Origin: Halobacillus ihumii
GTDB taxonomy: Bacteria > Bacillota > Bacilli > Bacillales > Halobacillaceae
Direction of reading: 5' to 3'
Length of the DNA stretch: 64,000 bases
Assembly: GCF_902726645.1 (NCBI RefSeq)
Contig: NZ_CACVAO010000001.1
Coordinates: forward strand, 3,420,636-3,484,635
A model generated the notes under the pieces. That model saw only the letters and a program-made list of their open reading frames with translations. It had not been told where the DNA came from and ran no database searches. Positions 31,959-41,302 of the stretch are shown one piece after another. The first letter of the stretch is position 1; each line of letters begins with the position of its first letter. The translations under genes were made by a program, and so were the position numbers.

Positions 31959-32384
31959 ATGAAGAAACAAAGTGAGACTTTGTTATTTATTGCCTGGGCT
32001 GGGGCACTTGTGGCTACACTTGGGAGTTTGTTTTATTCAGAAATTTTAGGATACACTCCGTGTGAGCTTTGTTGGTTTCAACGAATTCTCATGTATCCGC
32101 TAGTCATTATTTATGGAGCCGCTCTCATTAAGCGGAAAGCTGAAGTGGCTATTGCTGGATTGATTTTGAGTGGGATCGGTATGGCTGTATCGATTTACCA
32201 TTATTTAATTCAAAAAGTACCGGCTTTTCAATCAGCAGGAGATTCTTGCGGACTAGTTCCGTGTAATGCGGAATACGTGAACTACTTAGGCTTTATTACC
32301 ATTCCCTTTTTAGCGGGAACAGCTTTTATTATTATTTTCATAAGTCATATCATGATCATTCGGTCAGAGAGGAAGAGCAGCTAA
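31959..32384 (+). CDS. bdbC: Disulfide bond formation protein, DsbB/BdbC family
   Basis: ATG 31959 (MKKQSETLLF) with AGAAGGGA upstream gives 141 residues, close to BdbC. There are four membrane helices and two cysteine pairs: CELC in the first loop (GYTPCELCWFQR, about residues 34-45) and CGLVPC in the second (about 91-96). This is the quinone-linked oxidase that reoxidises thiol oxidoreductases outside the membrane. The stop overlaps the start of the next gene by 1 nt (TAATG), pairing it with a thioredoxin-like partner, as bdbC-bdbD operons do. Symbol given by family, since DsbB paralogues exist. Confidence 0.88.
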   Translation: MKKQSETLLFIAWAGALVATLGSLFYSEILGYTPCELCWFQRILMYPLVIIYGAALIKRKAEVAIAGLILSGIGMAVSIYHYLIQKVPAFQSAGDSCGLVPCNAEYVNYLGFITIPFLAGTAFIIIFISHIMIIRSERKSS

Positions 32385-32875
32385 TGAAGAGAAATATGAT
32401 TATATTTGGAACGATATTAGTTGGGTTATTAGTGATCCTGGCTTTTGTGGTCAACTACCAAAACTCCCAGAAAGCTGAAGGGAATCCATACGAAAAGAGT
32501 AACTTAGAGCAGGCGACGATCGAACAGCTTGATGATCCTAACTACCAGAATCAGATTCTGCCGGACGAGCTGAAAAAACAAATTAGTTCAGGTGAGCCTA
32601 CGACGGTTTATTTTTACAGCCCGGAATGTGTGCACTGTCAACGAACGACTCCGGTATTAGTTCCATTGGTACAAGATCTTGGTGTCGATATGAAAAAGAT
32701 GAACCTGCTGGAATTTGAAAATATGTGGCAGGAGTATGGTATTGAGGCAACACCAACTCTCGTCCATTATGAAAATGGAGAAGAGGTAGCTAGAATTGTT
32801 GGATCACAGAAACCTTCTACGTTTGAAGAGTTTTTCCAACAAGAAGTGCTGGACGATGAAAAGCAAGAGTCATAA
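32384..32875 (+). CDS. Membrane-anchored thioredoxin-like protein, partner of BdbC
   Basis: A 163-residue protein with an N-terminal signal anchor (IIFGTILVGLLVILAFVV, about residues 6-23), a polar linker, and a thioredoxin fold with active site C-V-H-C (SPECVHCQRTTPVL, about 83-86). The cis-proline segment is GIEATPTLVHYENGE. It resembles extracytoplasmic thiol-disulfide oxidoreductases rather than full DsbA proteins, because the helical insertion is absent. Overlap with bdbC suggests it is the direct redox partner. Confidence 0.85.
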   Translation: MKRNMIIFGTILVGLLVILAFVVNYQNSQKAEGNPYEKSNLEQATIEQLDDPNYQNQILPDELKKQISSGEPTTVYFYSPECVHCQRTTPVLVPLVQDLGVDMKKMNLLEFENMWQEYGIEATPTLVHYENGEEVARIVGSQKPSTFEEFFQQEVLDDEKQES

Positions 32876-32876
32876 G

Positions 32877-32910
32877 AAAAGTGAGCGGCCTAAAGCTGCT
32901 CACTTTCTTT
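32877..32910. terminator. Terminator between the thioredoxin-like gene and hmoB
   Basis: AAAAGTGAGC (32877-32886) and GCTCACTTT (32898-32906) followed by CTTT. It lies between converging genes. Confidence 0.8.
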
Positions 32911-33418
32911 ATGATTCATCAAGTTGGGTCATATGATATTTAGTGATATATGGCTTGCCATCAATAAAGGACGGTTTCTGTTTGTGATCGGGGCCAGAGT
33001 TTTGATGGGCTTTCTCAAAGGCTTGAGAATTCTTCCAATCTTCAAAGCTCTGTTCATTGCGCCATTGTGTAAAGACGACATATGTGTTTCCTTTTAAGGG
33101 GCGCAAAATACGAATGGCCTGGAATCCATCCATTCCTTCAACTGTCCCCACCCGTTTCTTGAAGCGGTCCTCAAATAAAGGGCGTCCTTCAGAAGAGACA
33201 GGAATGTTATTCATGACTACATAACCAGTGTTTTGTACGTCTCCGGCGGAATCAACGATTTCATAATCGCGGCCTTCTTCAAAGATGGAAGGTTCGTCTC
33301 CTTCGTAGTAGGCGACGGTTTTGTCCTGAGCCTGCATGAACAACAGATTGGCTTCTTTGTGCTGTTGATCTAGCTTTGCTAAATAGTTTAATGTACCATT
33401 TGTCATAGATACGATCAT
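32909..33418 (-). CDS. hmoB: Haem-degrading monooxygenase HmoB
   Basis: A 169-residue protein whose C-terminal ABM domain (about residues 65-165) has FKKRVGTVEGMDGFQAIRIL, TYVVFTQWRNEQSFEDWKNS and the C-terminal SQAFEKAHQNSGPDH, as in HmoB/IsdG-like enzymes; the N-terminal part is the HmoB-specific extension. HmoB degrades haem and releases iron. AAAGGGGA precedes the ATG. It is divergent from pbpF and close to hemEHY, as yhgC is in B. subtilis. Confidence 0.88.
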   Translation of the reverse strand: MIVSMTNGTLNYLAKLDQQHKEANLLFMQAQDKTVAYYEGDEPSIFEEGRDYEIVDSAGDVQNTGYVVMNNIPVSSEGRPLFEDRFKKRVGTVEGMDGFQAIRILRPLKGNTYVVFTQWRNEQSFEDWKNSQAFEKAHQNSGPDHKQKPSFIDGKPYITKYHMTQLDES

Positions 33419-33511
33419 TTAGAAATGTCCCCTTTCCTGCTTCAGCTTAAGTGTAGCAATTGTGCAGGATCAATCGCAAGTTTTAACGTGATAAGAAAGG
33501 ATGCACGACGT

Positions 33512-35680
33512 GTGAACATCAAAGAATACCTAAAAAGCCGTCCAACCTGGATACTCTCTCTTAAATGGCCGGCCATTGCTATAGGCGCTATATTCTTATT
33601 GGCTTTAGCCGGGTACTTATTTATTGTTTTTGGCGGAAGATTTGTCGTCTCAGAAAAAGAACTGGTTTTAGATGTGGCCACAACAGTGGAAACAACCGAG
33701 GGTGAAGTCATTGAACGTATTTATACGAAGAACCGTACGTTAGTTGATATTTCAGAGGTTCCAGAGCATGTGCAGCAGGCTTTTGTGGCGATAGAGGACA
33801 GTCGTTTCTATGAACACGCAGGGGTCGATTTTAAATCGGTTCTGCGTGCGGTATACCGCGATGTTATTGCCATGGGAAAAGTCGAAGGGGCCTCTACCAT
33901 CACCCAGCAGCTGGCTAAGAATTTATTTCTGTCGAACGATAAATCTTGGATGAGAAAAACAAAAGAAGTAATGGCGGCCATCTACTTAGAAAGAAATTTT
34001 ACAAAAGATAAAATCTTAGAATTATATTTAAATCGCATTTATTTTGGCAATGGAGCTTACGGAATCGAAGCTGCTTCGCAAACTTACTTTAATAAGTCGG
34101 TTTCAGAGTTGACGGTGGCTCAAGGGGCCCTGCTTGCCGCATTGCCAAAAGCCCCTAACAACTATTCACCATTTGAAAATCCCGAGCGGGCTGAGGACCG
34201 GAGAAACATCGTGCTTTCCCGAATGGAGGCGCTTGGAATGATCGAGGCTGAGAAAATGGTCAGCTTGCAAGGCGCGACACTTGGGGTCGAAAAACCAGAG
34301 GAAGATACGGAAACATGGTCAAACAGTTATGTAGATCTTGTGATCAAAGAGGCAGCAGAGGAGTACCACTTATCCCGTGAGGAATTGAAGCGGGGCGGCT
34401 ATCGCCTCATTGTCAACATGAATCCCGAGATCCAGGAAATCGCTGCTAACGAAATGAAGCACGGTGAATTTGTTCCAGGTTCAAAAGGCAATGTCGAAGG
34501 AGCCTTTACGTTAATGGAGAATGATAGCGGAGCTCTTGCAGCTGTAGTTGGCGGTCGCAATTTTACGCACGGTGATGTGAACCGTGTGACTGTTAAGAAG
34601 CAGCCAGGGTCTGTCATCAAACCTCTCGCTGTGTATGGTCCTGCTTTAATGAGTCCTAAATATATTCCATATTCCCTGCTCGTTGATGAGAAACGATCTT
34701 ATGGTGAGTACACTCCTCGTAATTATGATGGAGAATACGCTGGACTCACATCACTTTATCAGGCGCTCGTTGAATCTAAGAATGCTCCTGCTGTTTGGCT
34801 GCTTGATCAGATGGGGATTTCTTATGCCAAAGAGTATTTGAAAGCACTAGGCTTGCCGACAAAAGATCAAGGATTAGCGATTGCCCTTGGCGGATTATCG
34901 AGAGGATATTCGCCGTTGCAGCTGACAGAAGCATATCGAAGTTTTGCTCGGGAAGGAAAGGTCACCAATGCTTATACGATTGAAAGAATTATCAATCGGG
35001 ACGGTGAGATGATTCATCGACATGAGCAGGAAGAACGGCAGGTTTTTGACAAACAAACAGCCTGGTATATGACAGAAATGCTTGAGACGACCGTGTCTGA
35101 AGGTACTGCAAAAGCAGGCAGCTATCCGAAAGCCTTAGGGGGAAAAACAGGTACTCAACAGCATCCGACCGTTGAAGGAAAGAATAAAGAGGTGTGGTTT
35201 GCTGGTTATACGCCAGAATATACTGGCACACTATGGATGGGATACGACAAGTCAGGAGATGAGTATTATCTATCAGGCGGCAGCTCTTATCCGGCCAAAT
35301 TAATGAAGTCGATTTTAACCAAGATCGATCGTAAACAAGATCTGGCTGATTCTTTTGTGAAACCTGAAGGGATGAAACAGCTGCCAAAACCGATCTCGCT
35401 ACCCGTTCTGACAGATGTCGAAGGTTCGATCGGGTTTGGCGGTATTGGCCTGATTCGAGGCACGCTGTCTTGGACACCTGGTAAAGATGATAGAGTTGTT
35501 TATCGAATTTACCAAGGAACAGGCGAGGAGAAAACATTAGTGGATCAAGTGACGGGGAAAGGTGAATATCACGTCGGAGTATTGGATGTATGGGATGAGC
35601 CGACATTTACTGTCGTTCCTTATGACCCGCTGACAGGACTCGAAGGGAAGCCTTCAAATCCTGTAACCTTAGAATGGTAA
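33512..35680 (+). CDS. pbpF: Class A penicillin-binding protein PbpF
   Basis: The start is placed at GTG 33512 (first residues MNIKEYLKSRPTW) with AGAAAGGA upstream; an earlier frame to 33425 overlaps the hmoB promoter. The 722-residue protein has a signal anchor (about residues 20-42), a glycosyltransferase family 51 domain with AIEDSRFYEHAGVD and EGASTITQQLAKNL, and a transpeptidase domain with S-x-x-K in QPGSVIKPL, S-x-N in LVESKNAP and K-T-G in GGKTGT. The C-terminus carries a short fibronectin-like tail. It polymerises and cross-links peptidoglycan; B. subtilis PbpF is linked to spore germ cell wall. Confidence 0.93.
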   Translation: MNIKEYLKSRPTWILSLKWPAIAIGAIFLLALAGYLFIVFGGRFVVSEKELVLDVATTVETTEGEVIERIYTKNRTLVDISEVPEHVQQAFVAIEDSRFYEHAGVDFKSVLRAVYRDVIAMGKVEGASTITQQLAKNLFLSNDKSWMRKTKEVMAAIYLERNFTKDKILELYLNRIYFGNGAYGIEAASQTYFNKSVSELTVAQGALLAALPKAPNNYSPFENPERAEDRRNIVLSRMEALGMIEAEKMVSLQGATLGVEKPEEDTETWSNSYVDLVIKEAAEEYHLSREELKRGGYRLIVNMNPEIQEIAANEMKHGEFVPGSKGNVEGAFTLMENDSGALAAVVGGRNFTHGDVNRVTVKKQPGSVIKPLAVYGPALMSPKYIPYSLLVDEKRSYGEYTPRNYDGEYAGLTSLYQALVESKNAPAVWLLDQMGISYAKEYLKALGLPTKDQGLAIALGGLSRGYSPLQLTEAYRSFAREGKVTNAYTIERIINRDGEMIHRHEQEERQVFDKQTAWYMTEMLETTVSEGTAKAGSYPKALGGKTGTQQHPTVEGKNKEVWFAGYTPEYTGTLWMGYDKSGDEYYLSGGSSYPAKLMKSILTKIDRKQDLADSFVKPEGMKQLPKPISLPVLTDVEGSIGFGGIGLIRGTLSWTPGKDDRVVYRIYQGTGEEKTLVDQVTGKGEYHVGVLDVWDEPTFTVVPYDPLTGLEGKPSNPVTLEW

Positions 35681-35833
35681 AAACGTTTAGTAAAACGTAC
35701 AAAATCGTGACAATAGGTTCGTTTTCCTATACACAAAGTCCATTAATCGGTATAGTGGAAAACGGATGAAGATGCTCGTGTGGAATGGAATGTTCAAAGG
35801 GTTTGAACGCGCACTATAAAGGAGTTATGAATC

Positions 35834-36868
35834 ATGAAGAAAGAATTGAATGATACGATTTTAAAGGCTTTTAGAGGAGAGGAAACAGATTACACGCCAG
35901 TGTGGTTTATGCGACAGGCCGGCCGGTCGCAGCCAGAGTATCGTAAGTTAAAAGAGAAGTACTCTTTGTTTGAAATTACCCATCAGCCAGAGCTGTGTGC
36001 TTATGTCACACGCCTGCCTGTGGAGCAATATGGCGTTGATGCAGCTGTTCTGTACAAAGATATCATGTCACCATTGCCGGCTATAGGGGTGGATGTTGAA
36101 ATTAAAAAAGGTATTGGTCCTGTCATACACAATCCTATTAAGAATAAAGCGGATATTGCTAAACTTGGGACGATCGAACCGGAAATGGATGTACCTTATG
36201 TACTCGATACAATCCGTCTGCTGACAAGAGAACAACTGAACGTTCCATTGATTGGATTCAGCGGAGCGCCGTTTACGCTGGCGAGCTATATGATTGAGGG
36301 CGGGCCATCAAAGAATTATAATAAAACTAAATCACTGATGTACAGTGATCCTGAAGCGTGGTTTATGCTGATGGACAAACTGGCGGATATGACCATTACG
36401 TACGTTCGTTCCCAAATCGCAGCAGGAGCGCGTGCGATTCAAATTTTCGACTCATGGGTAGGTGCCTTGAATGAAACAGATTATCGGGCATTTATTAAGC
36501 CGGTGATGGAACGGATTTTTAATGAATTGCAGCCTGAAGGCGTACCGCTCATTCTCTTTGGCGTCGGAGCAAGGCATTTAGTCGGGCAATGGGATGACTT
36601 GCCAATTGATGTATTAGGGCTCGACTGGAGAATGTCGATTACAGAAGCACGAGAGATGGGCATTACCAAGCCGCTGCAAGGAAATTTGGATCCATCAATT
36701 TTACTGGCTGACTGGTCTGTTATTGAGGAACGAACGAAACAAATTCTTGATGAAGGACGCCAGCATCCTGCGCATATTTTTAACCTTGGACACGGTGTCA
36801 CGCCAGATATCAGTCCAGAAACGCTAAAACGGTTAACCCATTTAATTCATGACTACTCCAAATCATAA
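35834..36868 (+). CDS. hemE: Uroporphyrinogen decarboxylase HemE
   Basis: A 344-residue full-length enzyme with signature [20 protein letters not shown] (about residues 23-42) and the second signature [17 protein letters not shown] (about 138-154). It converts uroporphyrinogen III to coproporphyrinogen III. First gene of a hemE-hemH-hemY operon; AAAGGAG lies 9-10 nt before the ATG, and hemH follows after 14 nt. Confidence 0.97.
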   Translation: MKKELNDTILKAFRGEETDYTPVWFMRQAGRSQPEYRKLKEKYSLFEITHQPELCAYVTRLPVEQYGVDAAVLYKDIMSPLPAIGVDVEIKKGIGPVIHNPIKNKADIAKLGTIEPEMDVPYVLDTIRLLTREQLNVPLIGFSGAPFTLASYMIEGGPSKNYNKTKSLMYSDPEAWFMLMDKLADMTITYVRSQIAAGARAIQIFDSWVGALNETDYRAFIKPVMERIFNELQPEGVPLILFGVGARHLVGQWDDLPIDVLGLDWRMSITEAREMGITKPLQGNLDPSILLADWSVIEERTKQILDEGRQHPAHIFNLGHGVTPDISPETLKRLTHLIHDYSKS

Positions 36869-36882
36869 GAGGTGGAAGAAAG

Positions 36883-37818
36883 ATGGCAAAAAAACAAATC
36901 GGCCTGCTCGTGATGGCCTACGGAACTCCCTATAAAGAAGAAGATTTAGAGCGTTATTATACACACATTCGTCATGGCCGAAAGCCGACAGACGAGATGC
37001 TGCAGGACTTGCGCGATCGATATGATGCCATTGGCGGCATTTCTCCTTTAGCGCGCATTACGCAAAATCAAGGCGAGGAATTAGCCAAAGCATTAAATGA
37101 GCAGCAAGATGATGTGGAATTTACGTTATACTTAGGACTTAAGCACATTGAACCTTTTGTCGAAGATGTAGTGGAGCAAATGGCAAAAGACGGTATTGAA
37201 GAAGCGGTATCGCTCGTATTGGCCCCTCATTACTCCACGTTCAGTGTGAAATCTTACAATGGACGTGCGAAAGAAGAAGCAGAAAAGCATGGGATCACCA
37301 TTCAATCAGTCGAAAGCTGGTATGATGCTCCCGGTTTTATCGATTACTGGAAAGAACAAATCCTTAAAGAATATGCCAAAATGGATGAAGCGGAACAGGA
37401 GAAAGCGTGCTTAGTCGTATCTGCCCATAGTTTACCAGAAAAAATCTTGGAGGGCGGCGACCCTTACCCTGATCAACTTCAGAAAACAGCCGAACTGATT
37501 TCTGAAGCGGCTGGGATTACCCAGTATGAAATTGGCTGGCAAAGTGAAGGAAATACGCCAGATCCTTGGCTCGGACCTGATGTGCAGGATTTGACGAGAG
37601 AGCTGTATCATGAGAAAGGGTATAGATCGTTTGTTTATGCTCCGGTAGGTTTTGTGTCGGACCACCTGGAAGTCCTTTACGATAACGACTATGAATGTAA
37701 AGTCGTTTGTGAAGAGCTTGGTGCGAATTACTATCGCCCGGAAATGCCGAATACCCATCCAGACTTTATCGGCACTTTAGCTGGTGTAGTCCTGGATAAA
37801 GTCAACGAACGGGTGTAG
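36883..37818 (+). CDS. hemH: Coproporphyrin ferrochelatase HemH (CpfC)
   Basis: A 311-residue ferrochelatase with the conserved metal-site segment [10 protein letters not shown] (about residues 180-189) and the Glu-containing [17 protein letters not shown] and [14 protein letters not shown]. In Gram-positive bacteria this enzyme inserts iron into coproporphyrin III to make coprohaem. AGAGGTGGAAG lies upstream of the ATG. The stop is followed after 3 nt by the hemY start. Confidence 0.96.
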   Translation: MAKKQIGLLVMAYGTPYKEEDLERYYTHIRHGRKPTDEMLQDLRDRYDAIGGISPLARITQNQGEELAKALNEQQDDVEFTLYLGLKHIEPFVEDVVEQMAKDGIEEAVSLVLAPHYSTFSVKSYNGRAKEEAEKHGITIQSVESWYDAPGFIDYWKEQILKEYAKMDEAEQEKACLVVSAHSLPEKILEGGDPYPDQLQKTAELISEAAGITQYEIGWQSEGNTPDPWLGPDVQDLTRELYHEKGYRSFVYAPVGFVSDHLEVLYDNDYECKVVCEELGANYYRPEMPNTHPDFIGTLAGVVLDKVNERV

Positions 37819-37821
37819 CTG

Positions 37822-39231
37822 ATGGCTGAAACTAATAAAGTAGTCATAATAGGCGGCGGAATCTCCGGATTAACCGCTGCTTATTATTTACAAAAAGAAA
37901 AGCAGCAGCATAAGCTCCCATTAGATGTCCAGTTAATCGAAGCGTCAAGCCACCTAGGTGGAAAGATCAATACGCTGAAGCAGGATGGTTATACCATTGA
38001 GCGAGGCCCAGACTCTTTTTTAGAACGAAAAAAGAGTGCGACACGGTTGGCTAAAGAAGTAGGCTTAGAGGACGAGCTCGTTCCGAATGGAACCGGACAG
38101 TCTTACATTTTAGTCAATGAAAAACTTCATAAAATGCCACAAGGGGCTGTCATGGGGATCCCGACAAGAATTCGACCTTTTCTGTTTTCCGGGCTATTTA
38201 CCCCTGCTGGAAAAATTCGCGCGGCCTTTGATTTAGCCAAATCTAAACAGCAGGCGGGGGATGATCAATCGCTTGGCTTGTTTTTTAGAAGAAGGTTAGG
38301 GAATCAAGTCGTTGAAAATCTTATCGAGCCGCTGTTATCTGGCATCTACGCTGGCAACATTGACGATTTAAGCCTGCAGGCAACTTTTCCCCACTTTTAT
38401 GAACTTGAGCAAGATTATGGCAGTCTCATTAAAGGCTTACGGAAAACGAGAACTCGGCCGCCTAAGAAAGCGAAAAAACCAAGCATGTTCCGGACGCTGC
38501 AGCACGGTCTTAGCTCGCTCGTAGACGCCACAGCTGACAGTCTCCCGCCGGGGACGGTTCGGAAAGGACTTCAAGTCGACCATATTGAGAAAAAACAAGA
38601 TCATTATCACCTTCTGCTTAGTGATGGAACCGTAGAAAAATGTGATGCTGTAGTCATCGCCGCTCCATTTTTTGCGGCACAGCGCATGCTGTCTCAATAT
38701 GCGTTTATGGATGCTTTCAAAGAAATGAAAGCAACATCTGTCGCCAATGTCGTAATGGCTTTTGACAAATCGGCCATTAAAAAAGATATTGACGGAACCG
38801 GGTTTGTTGTTTCGCGAAATAGCAAATTCAGAATTACCGCGTGTACGTGGACCCATAAAAAGTGGCCCCATACAACACCGGAAGGAAAAGTCATGCTTCG
38901 CTGTTATTTAGGGAAGCCTGGCGATCAGGAAGTCGTGGACTTACCAGATGAAGAGATTGTTGCGATTGCCTTAAAAGACCTGAATCAAACGATGAATATT
39001 ACAGCACAGCCTGACTTTTCTCTCGTAACTCGCTGGCATAACGCCATGCCGCAGTATTCCATTGGTCATAAGCAGCGCTTGCAGACAGTAGAGGACGATA
39101 TGCGTCGTGAGCTTCCAGGTGTTTATTTGGCGGGGGGATCCTATAAAGGAATTGGCTTGCCGGATTGTATCGATCAGGGCGAAGCTGCAGTGGAGGATGT
39201 TCTGCACTATTTGAATCTGACTTCGCGTTAG
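37822..39231 (+). CDS. hemY: Coproporphyrinogen III oxidase HemY (CgoX)
   Basis: A 469-residue FAD flavoprotein. The N-terminal dinucleotide motif VVIIGGGISGLTAAYYL (about residues 7-23) and the E-x-x-x-x-x-G-G-K motif LIEASSHLGGKINTL are clear, and the C-terminal FAD segment GVYLAGGSYKGIGLPDC is conserved. It oxidises coproporphyrinogen III to coproporphyrin III. There is almost no Shine-Dalgarno, so translation probably depends on coupling to hemH. A strong terminator follows. Confidence 0.96.
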   Translation: MAETNKVVIIGGGISGLTAAYYLQKEKQQHKLPLDVQLIEASSHLGGKINTLKQDGYTIERGPDSFLERKKSATRLAKEVGLEDELVPNGTGQSYILVNEKLHKMPQGAVMGIPTRIRPFLFSGLFTPAGKIRAAFDLAKSKQQAGDDQSLGLFFRRRLGNQVVENLIEPLLSGIYAGNIDDLSLQATFPHFYELEQDYGSLIKGLRKTRTRPPKKAKKPSMFRTLQHGLSSLVDATADSLPPGTVRKGLQVDHIEKKQDHYHLLLSDGTVEKCDAVVIAAPFFAAQRMLSQYAFMDAFKEMKATSVANVVMAFDKSAIKKDIDGTGFVVSRNSKFRITACTWTHKKWPHTTPEGKVMLRCYLGKPGDQEVVDLPDEEIVAIALKDLNQTMNITAQPDFSLVTRWHNAMPQYSIGHKQRLQTVEDDMRRELPGVYLAGGSYKGIGLPDCIDQGEAAVEDVLHYLNLTSR

Positions 39232-39236
39232 ACTAG

Positions 39237-39264
39237 GCGGCTGCAATCGTGCAGCCGCTTTTTT
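39237..39264 (+). terminator. Terminator of hemEHY
   Basis: GCGGCTGCA (39237-39245) and TGCAGCCGC (39250-39258), perfect 9-bp stem with a 4-nt loop and six T. Confidence 0.95.
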
Positions 39265-39291
39265 GCTTGTGAATTTGCTGGGAAAGCCCTA

Positions 39292-39396
39292 ATTGTTCTC
39301 TAACTTGGAAGGATTGTTCCGCAGCCAACAGCGATTGTTTCCTAACGCAATGGGATTTTTCCCGATCTCCTCAAGATTGTTCTTTATCTAATGAAG
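39292..39396 (-). repeat. 21-bp periodic array I (5 units)
   Basis: Five consecutive units of exactly 21 bp starting at 39292, 39313, 39334, 39355 and 39376. Four begin ATTGTT; the fourth is ATTTTT. Read on the minus strand the units contain GTTAGAGAACAAT or GTTAGGAAACAAT, i.e. the skeleton GTTR-N6-AAT seen in the other arrays. Confidence 0.85.
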
Positions 39397-39444
39397 CAGA
39401 TTTAATTCTTGCATCTTTTGGAATGAATTAGTATCCTTTTGTTA

Positions 39445-39458
39445 TGTAAGCGATTTCA
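39445..39458 (+). promoter_or_regulatory. cre-like / LacI-family operator upstream of the LacI gene
   Basis: TGTAAGCGATTTCA matches the CcpA cre consensus TGWAANCGNTNWCA at all fixed positions. It lies 26 nt before the LacI-family start, so it may mediate CcpA control or autoregulation by the LacI protein. Confidence 0.6.
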
Positions 39459-39484
39459 GAATAGATAATTGCAGGAGGAATAGT

Positions 39485-40510
39485 ATGGCTACGATTGAAG
39501 ATGTAGCAAAGCTTGCGGGGTTATCAAGAACAACAGTGTCCCGTGTGATTAACGATCAACCTTACGTTACAGATGACAAGAAACAGCGAATCATAGATGC
39601 TATGAAATCTTTAGGGTATGTCCCCAATTCATCAGCAAGAAGATTACGAAGGCGGTGCACGGAAACGATTGCTGTCCTGCTCCCGCGAGTTACGAATCCG
39701 TTTTTCGGGAAACTGATTGAATCCATGGAAAAAGAAGCGTCCAGGAACGGCTATCAGGTGATTGTCTGTCAAACACATGATGATAAACAGAAGGAACTTG
39801 ATTATTTGCAGTTACTTAAAACGAAGCAAGTAGACGGAGTGGTCATGGCTTCGCTGATTAACGATTGGCAGGATATCGAACCCTATCTCGCTTCAGGACC
39901 CATTGTTTTGTGTAATGAATACAGGCCGGACCGTGGAGTAACTATGATTCATATTGATCATAAAAAAGCCGCTTATGAATCCACAGCTCATCTCATTCGT
40001 GAGGGATGCGAACATCTCGCTTATGTAACGGGCGGCCATGACACTTTCATAGCCTCAGAGCGGAAAGCGGGTTTTTTAGCAGCACTTGCTGAAAATGATC
40101 TTCGGTTTGACCCGAAAATGCAGGTGGACTGGGCTCTTGATGTTGGCGATGGCCAGAAAGTTTTCCAATACTTAATGGAACATCATCCGCATGTGGATGG
40201 CGTGTTTACTGGATCGGATGAAGTAGCAGCTGGGATTGTATATGCTGCTAGTCAATCTAAGTGGAGCATCCCAGAAGATCTTGCCGTTATCGGCTTTGAC
40301 AATCAGATGCTTTCCCTGCTTATGGTTCCTGCCATAACAACGATCGAACAGCCTGTCGAGGACATAGCAGCCAAAACAATCGAAGTATTAGTCGCGAAAA
40401 TGAATGACAAAGGCCCCGCTCAGGAGCGTCGTTTTGTTTATCCACACGAATTAATTATCAGGTCGTCTACAAACCGAAAACAAATGGTCTCTCAATCCGC
40501 ACCTTTATAA
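39485..40510 (+). CDS. LacI-family transcriptional regulator
   Basis: A 341-residue regulator with the LacI helix-turn-helix at residues 3-45 (TIEDVAKLAGLSRTTVSRVI, then NPNSSARRL-like hinge NSSARRLRRR) and a periplasmic-binding-protein-type effector domain (NPFFGKLIESMEKEASRNGY; GVFTGSDEVAAGIVYAA; VIGFDNQ). AGGAGG lies 7 nt before the ATG. There is no sugar operon adjacent, so the regulon is unknown. A cre-like site in its own leader suggests autoregulation or carbon control. It lies where B. subtilis has yhgD/yhgE. Confidence 0.92.
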   Translation: MATIEDVAKLAGLSRTTVSRVINDQPYVTDDKKQRIIDAMKSLGYVPNSSARRLRRRCTETIAVLLPRVTNPFFGKLIESMEKEASRNGYQVIVCQTHDDKQKELDYLQLLKTKQVDGVVMASLINDWQDIEPYLASGPIVLCNEYRPDRGVTMIHIDHKKAAYESTAHLIREGCEHLAYVTGGHDTFIASERKAGFLAALAENDLRFDPKMQVDWALDVGDGQKVFQYLMEHHPHVDGVFTGSDEVAAGIVYAASQSKWSIPEDLAVIGFDNQMLSLLMVPAITTIEQPVEDIAAKTIEVLVAKMNDKGPAQERRFVYPHELIIRSSTNRKQMVSQSAPL

Positions 40511-40526
40511 GCGTGCGGATTTTTAA
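40494..40526 (+). terminator. Terminator of the LacI gene
   Basis: AATCCGCAC (40494-40502) and GTGCGGATT (40513-40521) followed by TTTT; the stop codon TAA lies within the loop. Confidence 0.85.
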
Positions 40527-40541
40527 ATGTTAAAATCAATT

Positions 40542-40672
40542 GGTTTTTGGGAAGAATGAGAAGAGGTTAGGTCCGAATCTTTATGGTTATGGGTAGAATA
40601 TTTTTGAATATGGGGGAGAACCAATCTGACTTTGGGTAGAATCACTTTGAGTTGGGTCCGAATCATTTATAG
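40542..40672 (+). repeat. 21-bp periodic array II (about 6 units)
   Basis: About six units of 21 bp, one base more or less in places. Typical words are GTTAGGTCCGAATC, TGGGTAGAATA, TTGGGTAGAATC and GTTGGGTCCGAATC. The skeleton GTTR-N6-AAT is kept in several units. Directly follows the LacI terminator. Confidence 0.75.
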
Positions 40673-40743
40673 GGTAATGAGTTCAATGAAGTTCTGGGAA
40701 AAACCGGGAACAAAGGAAGTTCGACTAAAATCCAACGTCGAAC

Positions 40744-40985
40744 GAGGCTGGGACATAATTAAACTTAGTAATTAAAAAGACAACAATGTGCTGTTTTAGC
40801 GGAGAAAATATACGGAGACTCCTGCGGGAGGAAAGGCCTGGGTGAGACCTCGCAGTGCGCTAGCACAAGAAGGCTCAACAGCCGCCCGCGGAAAGCGAAG
40901 TATATTTTCGTAGCGGTTTATAAGCACCAATTATAGTTTCTATAGTTCGGACTTCCATTTGATAAAACACTTTTGTCCCAGTCTC
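40744..40985. repeat. Best-preserved complete repeat element (242 bp)
   Basis: Outer inverted ends GAGGCTGGGACA (40744-40755) and TGTCCCAGTCTC (40974-40985), one mismatch in 12. The core is 106 bp between GAAAATATAC (40804-40813) and GTATATTTTC (40900-40909), and contains ACTCCTGCGGGAGG, GGCCTGGGTGAGACC and GCCGCCCGCGGAAAGCG. No coding capacity of note. It lies between the LacI gene and yhfH. Confidence 0.9.
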
Positions 40986-41012
40986 AAAAAAATAGCAGCT
41001 TAGGCAGCTGCT
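40986..41012 (-). terminator. Terminator of yhfH
   Basis: AGCAGCT (40994-41000) and AGCTGCT (41006-41012). The A-run at 40986-40992 gives a minus-strand T-tract. Confidence 0.75.
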
Positions 41013-41057
41013 CAGATAGAGGATGTTCCAATTGTATAATTTTGTGGAATAGGACCT

Positions 41058-41186
41058 TTAACGAGCAGGGGAATTACATTCATCGCATAAATTACTGTAG
41101 CAGTCTGCTTGCTCTTGAATGACATTGCCACAGCTTGAACATTGCTTTTTTGGAAGATTACGAAAGAACTCGATAACATTCATCAT
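41058..41186 (-). CDS. yhfH: YhfH-family small zinc-ribbon-like protein
   Basis: A 42-residue protein that begins MMNVIEFFRNLPKKQCSSCG and contains a second cysteine pair, CDEC, near the C-terminus, plus another Cys (ADCYSNLC). Two C-x2-C pairs make a metal-binding ribbon, and the N-terminal NVIEFFRNLPKK wording is that of the YhfH family. GGAGG lies 9 nt upstream. It is divergent from yhfI, as in B. subtilis. Function unknown. Confidence 0.82.
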   Translation of the reverse strand: MMNVIEFFRNLPKKQCSSCGNVIQEQADCYSNLCDECNSPAR

Positions 41187-41302
41187 GATAGATCGCCTCC
41201 AAATGTTTATTGTGAATTCATTGTATTATAACAATATGCAAAAATCAATAGGCTGTTATACGACAAATGAAAAATAGTCAAAAAGTTGGAAGGAGTGGGA
41301 AA

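Noticed and set aside
34992..35606. Minus-strand frame of 204 codons inside pbpF
   Set aside because: Antisense shadow of the transpeptidase domain; no supporting signals.
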